A DNA stretch of 64,000 nt, from NCBI GenBank assembly GCA_017794705.1, contig CP051235.1, positions 683,010 through 747,009 on the forward strand, given 5' to 3'. A program made the position numbers and the translations under genes. Below are positions 50,970 to 60,259 of this stretch, piece after piece. Numbering within the stretch: position 1 is the stretch's first letter; each line of letters opens with the position of its first letter. The notes under the pieces are model-generated. The model was given only the letters and a program-made list of their open reading frames with translations, was not told the origin of the DNA and made no database searches. Origin of the DNA: Devosia sp. (GTDB lineage Bacteria > Pseudomonadota > Alphaproteobacteria > Rhizobiales > Devosiaceae).

Positions 50970-51067
50970 GGCGTCCTCTCAGAACTCGGATTGTGGTTGA
51001 TTTCCTCTGAGGCGAGTTTGACCGGTTTTGCCCGGCCTGTCACCCGGAATGGACCGTATTACCGTTA

Positions 51068-52627
51068 TTATTTGGCGGATGGCATCGGGTCCGCTCCGGC
51101 GGGGGCTTCAGCAGACGGCCCGTGCAACTGGTCAGACAAGGGGTGCTCACGCAGCAAAAGGGCAATGCCGACGGCCAGGAGGCTGAGGGCGACGCCAGTC
51201 CAGAACATGGGGTGGAGCGCATCTGTGATGGCGTGGAGCACCTGATCCCTGATGCCGACGGGGAGCGCTTCGACCTGTTCGGCACTCAGCGACCCCACTC
51301 CAGAAGCGCCAGGCATCAGGCCCGACAGACTGGCGGACAATCCGGTGGCGAAGATGGCGCCGAAAACGGCAGTGCCGAGGGCTCCGCCGGTCAGGCGGAA
51401 CATGTTGACGCTGGCGGTTCCGACGCCGAGGTGGCGGACCGGGACGGCATTCTGCACGGCCGTCACGCCAATTGCCATGACCGGGCCGACGCCGACGCCT
51501 GTGATCAGGAGGAAGGCCATCACCGTCCAGATATCGGTCTCCGGAGACAGGGTGGTGAAAAGCAACGAGGCGATGGCCAGCACTGCGGTGGAGGCAATCG
51601 GCATCCAGCGGTATTTGCCCGTCGCGCTCATGATCCGGCCGGCCAGGGCCGACGACCCGATCAGCCCGAACATCAGCGGCAGGACCAGCATGCCGGACAC
51701 GGCAGGAGACACGCCTTTCACCAGTTGCAGGTAAAGCGGCATGAAAGTGATGGTGCCGAACATGACAATGCCGATGATGAAGCCGACGCTGTTGGAAACG
51801 ACGAAGTTGTTTATGGCAAACAGATCGAGCGGCAGCACCGGCTCGCTGGCGGCGCGTTCGACGAGGACGAAGGCGATGATCGCGGCGATCAGGATGCTGC
51901 CGAGAAGGATGATCTGCCAACTGTCCCAGGCAAAGTTGCGCCCGCCGAGGCTGGCAATGAGCACGATGGACGACAGGATGGTAGCGAGCAGCGCGGCGCC
52001 CGCATAATCAATCCGGTGCTTGATGCGGCGGCCGGTGGGTTTGAGGACTGCGGCAAGGACGATCAACGCCGTGATGCCGACGGGCAGATTGACGAAGAAT
52101 ATCCAATGCCAGCTCAGGTTTTCGGCCAGAAAGCCGCCAATCAGCGGGCCGATGACGGTCGCCACGCCGAATACGCCGCCAAGAAGACCCTGTGCCTTGC
52201 CCCGTTCACGGGCGGGCAAGACGTCGGCGACCACGGCCATGGCGACGACCATCAATCCGCCGCCGCCGAACCCCTGAATGGCGCGGCCGATGACGAGGAC
52301 GGTCATATCGAAGGCAAGGCCGCAGACAACAGAGCCGGCAAGGAAGATCAGCACACCGGCCTGCAAGACGATTTTGCGGCCGTACAGATCACCCAGCTTG
52401 CCATAGATCGGGGCACCGACGGTGGAGGCCAGCAGGTAAGCGGTGATGACCCAGGTGAGGTATTCGAGCCCGCCGAGCTCGGCGACAATGGTGGGGATGA
52501 CGGTGGTGACGATGGTCTGGCCCAATGCCGCAACGAGCATGATGGTCGCCACCGCGGCCAGCACGAGATGGGTAGGCTGCTGGATTTTGTCAGGGCTGGG
52601 GACGGGCGTCTCCGGGCTTGCGGCCAT
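51068..52627 (-). CDS. MFS drug-efflux transporter (DHA2, EmrB/QacA-like)
   Basis: 519 residues from ATG at 52627, preceded by AAAGGA; longer frames (52645, 52693) lack ribosome sites. About 14 helices with DHA2 motifs: YLTWVITAYLLASTVGAPIYGKLGDLYGRK (motif A region), AIQGFGGGGLMVVAMAVVAD (motif B/C region) and IGGFLAENLSWHWIF. Proton-driven export of drugs or other toxic compounds. Divergent from a MarR regulator (52774), the usual arrangement for control of efflux. Confidence 0.93.
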   Translation of the reverse strand: MAASPETPVPSPDKIQQPTHLVLAAVATIMLVAALGQTIVTTVIPTIVAELGGLEYLTWVITAYLLASTVGAPIYGKLGDLYGRKIVLQAGVLIFLAGSVVCGLAFDMTVLVIGRAIQGFGGGGLMVVAMAVVADVLPARERGKAQGLLGGVFGVATVIGPLIGGFLAENLSWHWIFFVNLPVGITALIVLAAVLKPTGRRIKHRIDYAGAALLATILSSIVLIASLGGRNFAWDSWQIILLGSILIAAIIAFVLVERAASEPVLPLDLFAINNFVVSNSVGFIIGIVMFGTITFMPLYLQLVKGVSPAVSGMLVLPLMFGLIGSSALAGRIMSATGKYRWMPIASTAVLAIASLLFTTLSPETDIWTVMAFLLITGVGVGPVMAIGVTAVQNAVPVRHLGVGTASVNMFRLTGGALGTAVFGAIFATGLSASLSGLMPGASGVGSLSAEQVEALPVGIRDQVLHAITDALHPMFWTGVALSLLAVGIALLLREHPLSDQLHGPSAEAPAGADPMPSAK

Positions 52628-52714
52628 TTCCGCAATCCTTTCCATTTTGGGGAATTGAGTGAGGGCGCGAGCGGCGGTACCCGCAGCGACCATAGCTAAA
52701 ACATGCGGGTTGCA

Positions 52715-52743
52715 TTTATGTGCTGATCACATTTATATGTCAA
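52715..52743 (-). promoter_or_regulatory. Candidate promoter/operator between MFS pump and MarR gene
   Basis: On the minus strand, TTGACA (plus-strand 52738-52743) and CATAAA (52715-52720) are 17 bp apart, a sigma-70-like promoter pointing at the MFS gene. The stretch also contains direct repeats (ACATATAAATG and ACATAAATGC) that could be MarR sites, overlapping the promoter as expected for repression. Confidence 0.5.
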
Positions 52744-52773
52744 TAGCATGTAATTGGAACGGGCGAGGATGGC

Positions 52774-53406
52774 ATGAACTCTTCGGAGACCAGAATTTCC
52801 GGACCGCAGGACGAGACGGTCCGGCGCCTTGTCGATGCCGGGTTGCCCGCGCATGCGGCGCAGAGCGTGTTGAAGATTGACGCGATGATGCAGAGCTGGC
52901 GGCGACGGATCAGCAAGCGGGAGATCGGACTGAGCGCGCTCAGGGAACTGGGGCTCGACCTCGACCTGGCGCAGCTGGATGTGCTGATTGCTATTGCGGC
53001 GCCGCACAATGAGTTCGGCGACCCCGATCAGGAAGAAACACTTGTCGGAACCGTGGCCGATCGCCTGTCGATTGATCCGTCACGGGCAAGCCGGCTGGTG
53101 AGCGAGATGGTCGACAGGGGCTATGTGCAACGGCTGGTGAGCCAATCGGATTCGCGGCGCACGGTGCTGGGGTTGACCGAAAGTGGCAGTGCCATTGTCG
53201 AGGCCGTGCGTATGTTCAAGTTCCTGATCATGGGCGATTTCCTGAGCGACTGGAGCGAAAAGGAGCTGGCGAGCTTCCTGCCACTTCTGGCCAGGTTCAG
53301 CACCTGGACCGAAGGCGTGCTTGCCGAGGAACACAGAAGGTTCGAGCCTGAAATCGAGAAGCTGGCGGCTGACCTCGACCGCGTAAGATTGCGCAAATCG
53401 GCATGA
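52774..53406 (+). CDS. MarR-family transcriptional regulator
   Basis: 210 residues, longer than typical MarR (about 150) through N- and C-terminal helices. The winged helix is at about residues 85-145: VGTVADRLSIDPSRASRLVS, then MVDRGYVQRLVSQSDSRRT with the wing Asp-Ser-Arg-Arg and VLGLTESG. It probably represses the divergent MFS pump in a ligand-dependent way. Confidence 0.92.
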   Translation: MNSSETRISGPQDETVRRLVDAGLPAHAAQSVLKIDAMMQSWRRRISKREIGLSALRELGLDLDLAQLDVLIAIAAPHNEFGDPDQEETLVGTVADRLSIDPSRASRLVSEMVDRGYVQRLVSQSDSRRTVLGLTESGSAIVEAVRMFKFLIMGDFLSDWSEKELASFLPLLARFSTWTEGVLAEEHRRFEPEIEKLAADLDRVRLRKSA

Positions 53407-53411
53407 AAAAA

Positions 53412-53435
53412 CCCGCCGGGGCGAACCGCGGCGGG
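53412..53435. terminator. Terminator between convergent MarR and ndk genes
   Basis: CCCGCC and GGCGGG form a GC stem, with A-rich sequence on the left (GAAAAAA) and CTTTG on the right. It can serve the MarR gene (plus) weakly and ndk (minus, T-run) well. Confidence 0.7.
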
Positions 53436-53460
53436 CTTTGAATCTCAGGGACTGTATGGA

Positions 53461-53883
53461 TCAGCCCACGATTTCTTCGTCGGTGAAGAAATACTTGATT
53501 TCCTGGGCGGCGGTGTCCGGGCCGTCCGAGCCGTGCACGGAGTTTTCACCCAGCGACAGGGCGAATTCCTTGCGGATGGTGCCTTCGGCTGCCTGTTCCG
53601 GATTGGTGGCGCCCATGACTTCGCGGTTCTTGGCGATGGCGTTCTCGCCTTCGAGGACCTGAACCACAACCGGCTCGGTGATCATGAAATCGACCAGTTC
53701 ACCGAAGAAAGGGCGATCCTTGTGGACCGCGTAGAAGCCTTCAGCCTGTTCGCGGGTCATGTGGATGCGCTTGGAGGCGACGACGCGGAGGCCGGCATCT
53801 TCCAGCTTGGCAATGATCTTGCCGGTGATGTTGCGCTTGGTCGCGTCGGGTTTGATGATCGAGAAGGTGCGCTCGAGAGCCAT
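53461..53883 (-). CDS. ndk: Nucleoside diphosphate kinase
   Basis: 140 residues, the standard length. [17 protein letters not shown] at the start, [19 protein letters not shown], the Kpn-loop region [18 protein letters not shown], and the active-site His in NSVHGSD are all intact. Transfers the gamma phosphate from ATP to NDPs through a phospho-His intermediate, balancing nucleotide pools. Cytoplasmic, constitutive housekeeping gene. Confidence 0.98.
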   Translation of the reverse strand: MALERTFSIIKPDATKRNITGKIIAKLEDAGLRVVASKRIHMTREQAEGFYAVHKDRPFFGELVDFMITEPVVVQVLEGENAIAKNREVMGATNPEQAAEGTIRKEFALSLGENSVHGSDGPDTAAQEIKYFFTDEEIVG

Positions 53884-53978
53884 GGGTCAGTCCTTGATTT
53901 GGGAGCTTGAATTCGGGCGGGTTCTAGCCCAGCAGACCGGCTCGTACAAGGTGTGATTGACCCTCAGTTCCCGGCCCG

Positions 53979-54209
53979 TCAGCCCGTGACCATCGGGTGC
54001 AGCGGCAGGGCGCCGAGCGGCACAAAATCGACGCGGCGCTCTGCGGAAGACGCCGGGTCCAGCAGTTCAGCCGACTGCTGCGTGGCCATAGGAACGGCCG
54101 CAAATTCGGGCACATACTGATCAAGTGGTTCGCGGGTATCGTTTCCGCCGGCGCCGAGAACCGCGATAACGGCCAGGGCGAAGGTGATTTCGAAAAAGAG
54201 TTCTTTCAT
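53979..54209 (-). CDS. Small hypothetical exported or membrane-anchored protein
   Basis: 76 residues from ATG at 54209 with GGAGCG before it. The N-terminus KELFFEITFALAVIAVLGAGG is a signal peptide or anchor; the rest is polar with no family recognised. A longer frame extending upstream overlaps the opposite-strand gene at 54342 and is not credible beyond this ATG. Confidence 0.6.
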   Translation of the reverse strand: MKELFFEITFALAVIAVLGAGGNDTREPLDQYVPEFAAVPMATQQSAELLDPASSAERRVDFVPLGALPLHPMVTG

Positions 54210-54341
54210 GGCGGCGCTCCCAAACACTGTTGTGTTCCTGAAACGCGCCAGAGGGCGAACAGGTTCAAAATAATTGCATTTGACAGCAATGCGCTTCGGG
54301 GATTTGGTGATTGAGGACGCAGAAAACCGTGGGAACGCAAG

Positions 54342-54794
54342 ATGATAGGCCGGATTGGCAAGAGATTGATTCAGGCGCTGGCTGGCCTGACAGTTCTGAC
54401 GGCGCCCGCCGCGCTGGCCCAGCAGGCGCCGGAGGTTGGTGTGGTCGACGGCACTGACCGGGAGATGTACTGCGCCTTTCTGCCCGAAGGTGCGCAGTTC
54501 GTGTTCGACGACCGATCCACCTGGCAGTTCGTTTACATCACCGACATGAGCAAGGACGGGCACGGCTACATGATGCTTGACGGGGTGGAGCGCGAAATCT
54601 GGCTGACCAGGAAGTTCTATCGGTCCGACTTTGAAATGCGGCACTATGCGGTCGACGACACGCCATATGAGATCAAGGTGTTCATGGTGCCGGGCGAGAC
54701 TGGGCTTGAGAGCACTGATTACACCGGGGCAATCTGGGTGACCAATGGGGAAGTGGCGACGGCGGTGGCCTTTCACGGCGATTGCGGCGTGTGA
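54342..54794 (+). CDS. Hypothetical exported protein
   Basis: 150 residues with a clear Sec signal peptide (RLIQALAGLTVLTAPAALAQQ). The mature part of about 125 residues includes two cysteines (MYCAFLPEG near the start, GDCGV at the end) that could pair, and a beta-rich middle (FVYITDMSKDGHGYMMLDGV). No family recognised. It lies between the small membrane protein and the ABC-F gene. Confidence 0.8.
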   Translation: MIGRIGKRLIQALAGLTVLTAPAALAQQAPEVGVVDGTDREMYCAFLPEGAQFVFDDRSTWQFVYITDMSKDGHGYMMLDGVEREIWLTRKFYRSDFEMRHYAVDDTPYEIKVFMVPGETGLESTDYTGAIWVTNGEVATAVAFHGDCGV

Positions 54795-54894
54795 AGAGTT
54801 GAACTCGACGGGCCATTTGCCGTATCAGGGCGGCGCGTGACGGCGGCGGCACCCTGCCCCGCCGCGCCATTTCCCGAATAAGGCCCCTAGTCCC

Positions 54895-56781
54895 GTGCTG
54901 ACCATCACTGACCTCAAATTCAAGATCGACGGCCGCGTGCTGTTCGACAGCGCGAGCGTGGTGTTGCCGGCCGGGTCGAAAACCGGGTTCGTGGGCAAAA
55001 ACGGCTCGGGCAAGACGACGCTGTTCAACATGATCCAGCATTATTTGCTGCCCGACGATGGCGACGTCGAGGTGCACCCCAAGGCGCGGGTGGGCGCGGT
55101 GGCGCAGGAAGCGCCGTCGACCCGCGACAGCGTGCTGGACATGGTGCTGAGCGCCGACAAGGAGCGCACGTCGCTTCTGCGCGAGGCTGAAACGGCGACG
55201 GACGGGCACCGGATTGCCGAAATCCACATGCGGCTGGCCGACATCGACGCGCATTCTGCCGAGGCACGCGCGTCAAGCATTCTGCGCGGGCTGGGGTTCG
55301 AGCACGAGCGGCAGGGCACGGCATGTTCCGAGCTTTCCGGCGGCTGGCGGATGCGGGTAGCGCTGGCGGGTGTGCTGTTTTCACAGCCGGACCTGCTGCT
55401 GCTCGACGAACCGACAAACTATCTCGACCTAGAAGGCACGATGTGGCTGGAGAATTATCTCGCCACCTATCCGCACACCGTGTTCATGATCAGCCACGAC
55501 CGGGACCTGTTGAACAAGGCGGTCAATTCCATCATCCACCTGGATCGCGGCAAACTGACCTTTTATCGCGGGCCGTACGATACTTTCGAGCGGACGCGGC
55601 GCATGCAGATGGAACTGCAGAACAAGAGCCGCGAGAAGTCGCTCGAAAAGATCGCGCATATGCAAAAGTTCGTGGACCGGTTCAAGGCCAAGGCGTCAAA
55701 GGCCAAGCAGGCCCAGGCGCGCATGAAGATGATCGAGAAGCTGCGGCCGGCGGAGGCGCTGTTTGACGAAGACGCCCTGCCCTTCAGCTTCCAGAACCCG
55801 AAAAAACAGATGGCCCGGCCGATGCTCGATTTCATCGACACGCAGGTTGGCTATGGCGAGACACCGGTGCTGTCGCGGCTGAACCTGAGGATCGATCCGG
55901 ACGACCGGATCGCGCTGGTGGGCGTGAACGGCAACGGCAAGTCGACATTCGCCAAGCTGATCGCCAACGAGTTGAAACCTATGGACGGGCAGCTGCTGCG
56001 CGGCCGCGGGTTCGAAGTCGCCTATTTCGCCCAGCACCAGTTGGACTTGTTGAAGCGCGGCGAAACGGCGGTGGACCATGTTGCCCCGCTGATGCCCTAT
56101 GCAACGGAGGCCCAGCGCCGGTCGCGGGTGGCGCAGATGGGGCTGTCGACGGCCAAGATGCACACGGTGGTGGAAAACCTCTCCGGTGGCGAACGGGCGC
56201 GGCTTTTGCTGGGGCTGGTGACCTTCGGCGGACCGGGGATGCTGATCCTCGACGAACCGACCAACCACCTCGATATCGACAGCCGCGATGCGCTGGTGAT
56301 GGCGCTCAACGAATACGAGGGTGCCGTGCTGATCATCAGCCATGACCGGCACCTGATCGATGCGACGGTTGACCAGATCTGGATCGCCGAGGAGGGCACG
56401 ATCAAGGTTTATGACGGCGACATGGAAAGTTATCAGCGCCTGCTTTTGAGCGCTGCCAAGAACTCGGGCGGGGTGGCCAACCAGGGTGCGGGCAGCCCGG
56501 TGGACAAGAAGCGCGAGCGCCAGGAAGCCGCCGCAAAACGGGCGGAACTGTCGCCGTTGCGCAAGAAGATCCAGGCCGCGGAAAAGCGCATGGCCGAAAT
56601 CCAGAAACAGCTCGATGCGCTGGAAGTGAAATTCGCGGACGAGACGCTTTACACCGAGCGGCCGGACGAAGCGGTGGAACTGGGCAAGAAACGTGGGGCG
56701 CTGGCCAGTGAACTGGCGGACCTTGAAAACGAGTGGATCGAGACCAGCGACATGCTGGAACGGGCCCAGGCGGCACAGTAG
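54895..56781 (+). CDS. ABC-F family ATPase (Uup/EttA-like)
   Basis: 628 residues from GTG at 54895. Two NBDs without membrane domains: Walker A GKNGSGKTT and GVNGNGKST, signatures LSGGWRMRVALAG and LSGGERARLLLG, Walker B LLLLDEPTNYLD and LILDEPTNHLD. The inter-domain linker is charged and Lys-rich (about 245-285), and a C-terminal coiled coil runs from about 540 to 628. ABC-F proteins act on the ribosome or, for Uup, on DNA/ribosome assembly. No antibiotic-resistance features evident. Confidence 0.95.
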   Translation: MLTITDLKFKIDGRVLFDSASVVLPAGSKTGFVGKNGSGKTTLFNMIQHYLLPDDGDVEVHPKARVGAVAQEAPSTRDSVLDMVLSADKERTSLLREAETATDGHRIAEIHMRLADIDAHSAEARASSILRGLGFEHERQGTACSELSGGWRMRVALAGVLFSQPDLLLLDEPTNYLDLEGTMWLENYLATYPHTVFMISHDRDLLNKAVNSIIHLDRGKLTFYRGPYDTFERTRRMQMELQNKSREKSLEKIAHMQKFVDRFKAKASKAKQAQARMKMIEKLRPAEALFDEDALPFSFQNPKKQMARPMLDFIDTQVGYGETPVLSRLNLRIDPDDRIALVGVNGNGKSTFAKLIANELKPMDGQLLRGRGFEVAYFAQHQLDLLKRGETAVDHVAPLMPYATEAQRRSRVAQMGLSTAKMHTVVENLSGGERARLLLGLVTFGGPGMLILDEPTNHLDIDSRDALVMALNEYEGAVLIISHDRHLIDATVDQIWIAEEGTIKVYDGDMESYQRLLLSAAKNSGGVANQGAGSPVDKKRERQEAAAKRAELSPLRKKIQAAEKRMAEIQKQLDALEVKFADETLYTERPDEAVELGKKRGALASELADLENEWIETSDMLERAQAAQ

Positions 56782-56877
56782 GCGCGGCACCTCCTCCCCT
56801 GCTCTCATTCCCGGCTTGGCAAATTCTGACGGCGCGCTAGAGTGGCGGGAGAACAGTGGCATGCGGGGGAGACGCAG

Positions 56878-57726
56878 ATGCACTTGAGATCCGTTTTTGC
56901 CGCACTGTGCGCGCTGATGCTTTTTGCCATCCCCGGCATGGCTCAGGAAGAAGAAGCTCCAAAGTACAAGGACCAGTCGCCTGTCAGCGTCTATCTGGCG
57001 AACCGGAATATCAACGAAGGCGTCCGGTTTGCAGTCTCCAACTCGCTGTTCACGCTCTATCACGAGGTGGGGCACCTGCTGGTCGACCAGTTGGACTGGC
57101 CGATTATCGGGCGTGAGGAAGACGTAGCGGACAATTTCGCCACCTACATGCTTTTGAGCGGCAAGCGGCGCAGCTTTGAGCAGGCGCTGAAAGATTCGGC
57201 CTTCGGCTGGCAGTTGAACGACGAGACTTATGGGGGCCGGCGCGATGTCTCGGACTTTTACGACGAGCACAGTCTTGATCTGCAGCGCGCCTTCCAGATC
57301 GTTTGCCTGATGGTGGGCAAGGATCGCCGGACATTTGCGATCACCGCGCAGGAGTGGGGCATGTCGCGGGAGCGGCAGAACCGTTGCGACGATGACTGGA
57401 ACCAGATCGAGAGCTCGATCTCGCGGCTTCTGGCGCCGCATGCCGGATCGACATTGGAAACCGAGATCACCCTCACCTATGACCCGCCGGACCGCAGCAT
57501 GGCGCTTGCCTACAAGGTGCTGCGCGACAGCCAGATGCTGGAATCGATCGTTGAGGAACTGCGGGTCGGCTACGGGCTGCCCAACCCGATTTCGGTCAGG
57601 GGCACCATGTGCGGCCAGCCGAACGCCTTCTATGACTCCGTCGAGGTGGAAATCCTGTTCTGCTACGAGCTGATCGACGACTATTTCTACATGCTCGACC
57701 TTTACGAGGCGCGCAACGGTGGCTGA
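56878..57726 (+). CDS. DUF4344 putative metalloprotease, exported
   Basis: 282 residues from ATG at 56878, preceded by GGGGGAG. The signal peptide is HLRSVFAALCALMLFAIPG, cleaved near MAQE. A zinc site of the HExxH type appears as YHEVGHLLVDQ, with a downstream Glu-Glu-Asp-Val-Ala-Asp stretch (EEDVADNFA) for the third ligand, as in DUF4344. Likely periplasmic zinc peptidase. The stop overlaps the GTG start of the cupin gene by 8 bp, indicating coupling. Confidence 0.87.
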   Translation: MHLRSVFAALCALMLFAIPGMAQEEEAPKYKDQSPVSVYLANRNINEGVRFAVSNSLFTLYHEVGHLLVDQLDWPIIGREEDVADNFATYMLLSGKRRSFEQALKDSAFGWQLNDETYGGRRDVSDFYDEHSLDLQRAFQIVCLMVGKDRRTFAITAQEWGMSRERQNRCDDDWNQIESSISRLLAPHAGSTLETEITLTYDPPDRSMALAYKVLRDSQMLESIVEELRVGYGLPNPISVRGTMCGQPNAFYDSVEVEILFCYELIDDYFYMLDLYEARNGG

Positions 57727-58153
57727 ACCGGTCAGCGCCGAAGTACGGGCGCTGATTGCGCGGCTGGGGCTCGAGCCGCATCCCGAGGGCAACTGGTACA
57801 GGCAGACATTCCGCGATGCGCCGGAGGGCGGCCGGGGATATTCAACAGCGATTTTCTATCTGCTGGTGCGCGGGCACCGATCGCACTGGCACCGGGTCGA
57901 TGCGGCCGAGGTGTGGCACTATTACGCCGGTTCGCACGCACAACTGAGCCTGTCGGAAGATGGGAAAACTGTTGAGCATCAGACCCTTGGGCCGAATGTC
58001 TTCGAAGATGAATCACCGCAGTTGATCGTGCCCAAAGGGTGCTGGCAATCGGCGGAAACACTGGGCGACTGGACGCTGGTGGGCTGCACTGTGGCGCCGG
58101 GCTTCGACTTTGCCGGATTCGAGCTGGCGGCAGCGGACTGGTCGCCGGGTTAG
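57719..58153 (+). CDS. DUF985 cupin-domain protein
   Basis: 144 residues from GTG at 57719, overlapping the preceding gene. It opens with the DUF985 style LIARLGLEPHPEGNWYRQTF, then STAIFYLLVRGHRSHWHRVD, EVWHYYAGSHAQLSL and LIVPKGCWQSAE, the conserved cupin His/Glu motifs. Function unknown; cupins of this group are small metal-binding proteins. Its stop overlaps the holC stop by 4 bp on the other strand. Confidence 0.93.
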   Translation: MAEPVSAEVRALIARLGLEPHPEGNWYRQTFRDAPEGGRGYSTAIFYLLVRGHRSHWHRVDAAEVWHYYAGSHAQLSLSEDGKTVEHQTLGPNVFEDESPQLIVPKGCWQSAETLGDWTLVGCTVAPGFDFAGFELAAADWSPG

Positions 58154-58596
58154 CCCTTCTTTGCCCAGCGGCCGTTGGGCTCCTGCTGCCAGTAGGTGAT
58201 GTCGTTGGTGTCGCGCAGGCTTTTCCAGGCGGCGCGTGCGGCGGTGACGGCGTCGGGGTCATGGCCGTCGAACATGTAAACGAGGCGCTGGTATTTTTCG
58301 CCGTCACGGGGGATGGCGCCGGCAACGTAGAAACGAACGTCGGCGTCGTTGGGGTTGGCGGTGTCGGTGGTCAATATGACGGGCTGCTCGGCATCATGCT
58401 CGCCACCGGCAGGGGCATGGGGCAGGAAGCTCTCGTCATTGTAGGTCCACAGCGCATCGTCGAGCGGTTTGATCCGGTCGGCATCGCCAAGTTCCACTGC
58501 GGCGCGCCAGCCGCGCTCAAGCGACTTCTCCAGAAGCGCGGGCAACACCTTTTCGAGAGGCGACTGTTCGAGGTGGTAGAAAAGAATTTCGGTCAA
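58150..58596 (-). CDS. holC: DNA polymerase III chi subunit
   Basis: 148 residues. EILFYHLEQSPLEKVLPALLEKSLERGWRA is the typical HolC start, followed by LWTYNDESFLPHA and the C-terminal KSLRDTNDITYWQQ-like end (YWQQEPNGRW). It links the clamp loader to single-strand binding protein at the replication fork. It starts 6 bp after the pepA stop, so pepA-holC is an operon, as in many alphaproteobacteria. Confidence 0.96.
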   Translation of the reverse strand: MTEILFYHLEQSPLEKVLPALLEKSLERGWRAAVELGDADRIKPLDDALWTYNDESFLPHAPAGGEHDAEQPVILTTDTANPNDADVRFYVAGAIPRDGEKYQRLVYMFDGHDPDAVTAARAAWKSLRDTNDITYWQQEPNGRWAKKG

Positions 58597-58602
58597 ACCG
58601 CC

Positions 58603-60111
58603 CTACCCTTCATAATGGTCCGCGACCAGCTGGTTGAGCAGGGCAACACCGAAGCCGGAACCCCATGACCGGTTGATCTCGGATTCCTTCGAGGCAAAGC
58701 CAGTGCCGGCAATGTCGAGATGCGCCCAGGGCACGTTGTTGACGAAGCGCTGCAGAAACTGGGCGGCGGTGATGGCCCCGCCGAGGCGGCCGCCGGTGTT
58801 CTTGATGTCGGCGAAGCGGGATTCGATCAGCTTGTCGTAACCCGGCCCGAGCGGCATGCGCCAAAGGGTCTCCCCCGAAGCCTGGCCGGCGTTGAACAGG
58901 TGTGCGGCCAATTCGTCATTGTTGGAGAAAAGTCCGGCATTTTCCTTGCCCAGCGCGACCATGATGGCACCGGTCAGGGTCGCCAGGTTGACCATGAATT
59001 TCGGCTTGAAGCGGTCTTGCGTGTACCAAAGGGCGTCGGCAAGGACGAGGCGGCCCTCGGCGTCGGTGTTGATGACCTCGATGGTGGTGCCGGACATGGC
59101 GGTGACGATGTCGCCGGGACGGACGGACAGTCCATCGACCATGTTTTCGACCAGACCGATGACGCCGACAGCATTGACTTTGGCCTTGCGGGCGGCAAGC
59201 GCATGCATAAGCCCTGTGACAGCGGCGGCGCCGCCCATGTCGCCCTTCATGTCTTCCATCGAAGCCGCCGGCTTTATGGAGATACCGCCGGAATCAAAGA
59301 CGACGCCCTTGCCGACAAAGGCAACCGGGGCATCGGATTTCTTGCCGCCGTTCCATTGCATGACCACCATGCGGGCGGGGCGTGGCGAGCCGGCGGCGAC
59401 GCAAAGAAGCGAGCCCATGCCGAGATTTGCCATATCCTTGTCGGTGAGGATTTCGGCCTTTATGCCGAGTTCGGAAAGGGTGGCGGCGCGCTCGGCGAAC
59501 TCGACGGGACCGAGGATGTTGGCCGGTTCGTTGACCAGATCGCGGGCCAGCATGGTGCCTTCGGCGACGGCCATGCGCGCGTAAATGGCTTTGTCGGTAG
59601 CGGGCTTGTCCTTGACGCTGAAGGTGACCGTCATGTCCGCTGGCTTGCCGTTCTCCTCCTTGCCCTTACCGGTCTTGTACTTGTCGAAATCATAGTGGCG
59701 CAGCCTCAGGCCCGCGGCGATCTCGGCGATTTCAGCGGCGCCTGCTTCGGGTTCATCGATGATGACGGCAACCTTGTCGGCACCGGAGGCGGCCAGCTTG
59801 GCCATCAGCGAACCACCCCTGTCGGCCCAGGCCGTCAGCCCGGCGGATTCGGCAGCGGCGGCAGGTTTGCCAGACCCGAGGACGAAGAGCCGGTCGGCAT
59901 CGAGACCGGCCGGGGCCGGAATATCAAGAAGCTGGCCGGGTTTGCCGGTGAAATGGCCAATGGATGAGAGGCGCTTCCAGTCGAGCCCGGTGGCGGCCCA
60001 GATATCGCCCGCCGCGCCTGCGGGGGCTTCGCCCTCGGCGGCATAGATCACCAACAGGGGCGCCTTGGCAGCAGGCAGTTTGGCCGTTTTGACCGTAAGG
60101 GATTTGGGCAT
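58603..60111 (-). CDS. pepA: Leucyl aminopeptidase
   Basis: 502 residues, the usual M17 length. The C-terminal catalytic domain carries [29 protein letters not shown] and [14 protein letters not shown], holding the two-metal site and the catalytic Lys and Arg. Removes N-terminal residues from peptides in the cytoplasm; PepA proteins can also bind DNA. Divergent from lptF with 148 bp between starts. Confidence 0.97.
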   Translation of the reverse strand: MPKSLTVKTAKLPAAKAPLLVIYAAEGEAPAGAAGDIWAATGLDWKRLSSIGHFTGKPGQLLDIPAPAGLDADRLFVLGSGKPAAAAESAGLTAWADRGGSLMAKLAASGADKVAVIIDEPEAGAAEIAEIAAGLRLRHYDFDKYKTGKGKEENGKPADMTVTFSVKDKPATDKAIYARMAVAEGTMLARDLVNEPANILGPVEFAERAATLSELGIKAEILTDKDMANLGMGSLLCVAAGSPRPARMVVMQWNGGKKSDAPVAFVGKGVVFDSGGISIKPAASMEDMKGDMGGAAAVTGLMHALAARKAKVNAVGVIGLVENMVDGLSVRPGDIVTAMSGTTIEVINTDAEGRLVLADALWYTQDRFKPKFMVNLATLTGAIMVALGKENAGLFSNNDELAAHLFNAGQASGETLWRMPLGPGYDKLIESRFADIKNTGGRLGGAITAAQFLQRFVNNVPWAHLDIAGTGFASKESEINRSWGSGFGVALLNQLVADHYEG

Positions 60112-60259
60112 TTGGGACTTTCCGGAACGAGTGGAGAAGCGGGGGCACCGCAGGAGAAAAATGAAGCTACAGGTTTAATCGTGCAACACTCAAGGTCAAT
60201 CGGCGCGGTGGCCCGATACCCACGTTGACGCCTTGCGCGGGGCCGTGCAGTGGTTCTTC

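Noticed and set aside
55696..57792. 698-codon open frame on the minus strand across the ABC-F, DUF4344 and cupin genes
   Set aside because: It spans three well-supported plus-strand genes; composition is Arg/His/Gln-rich as expected of a shadow frame.
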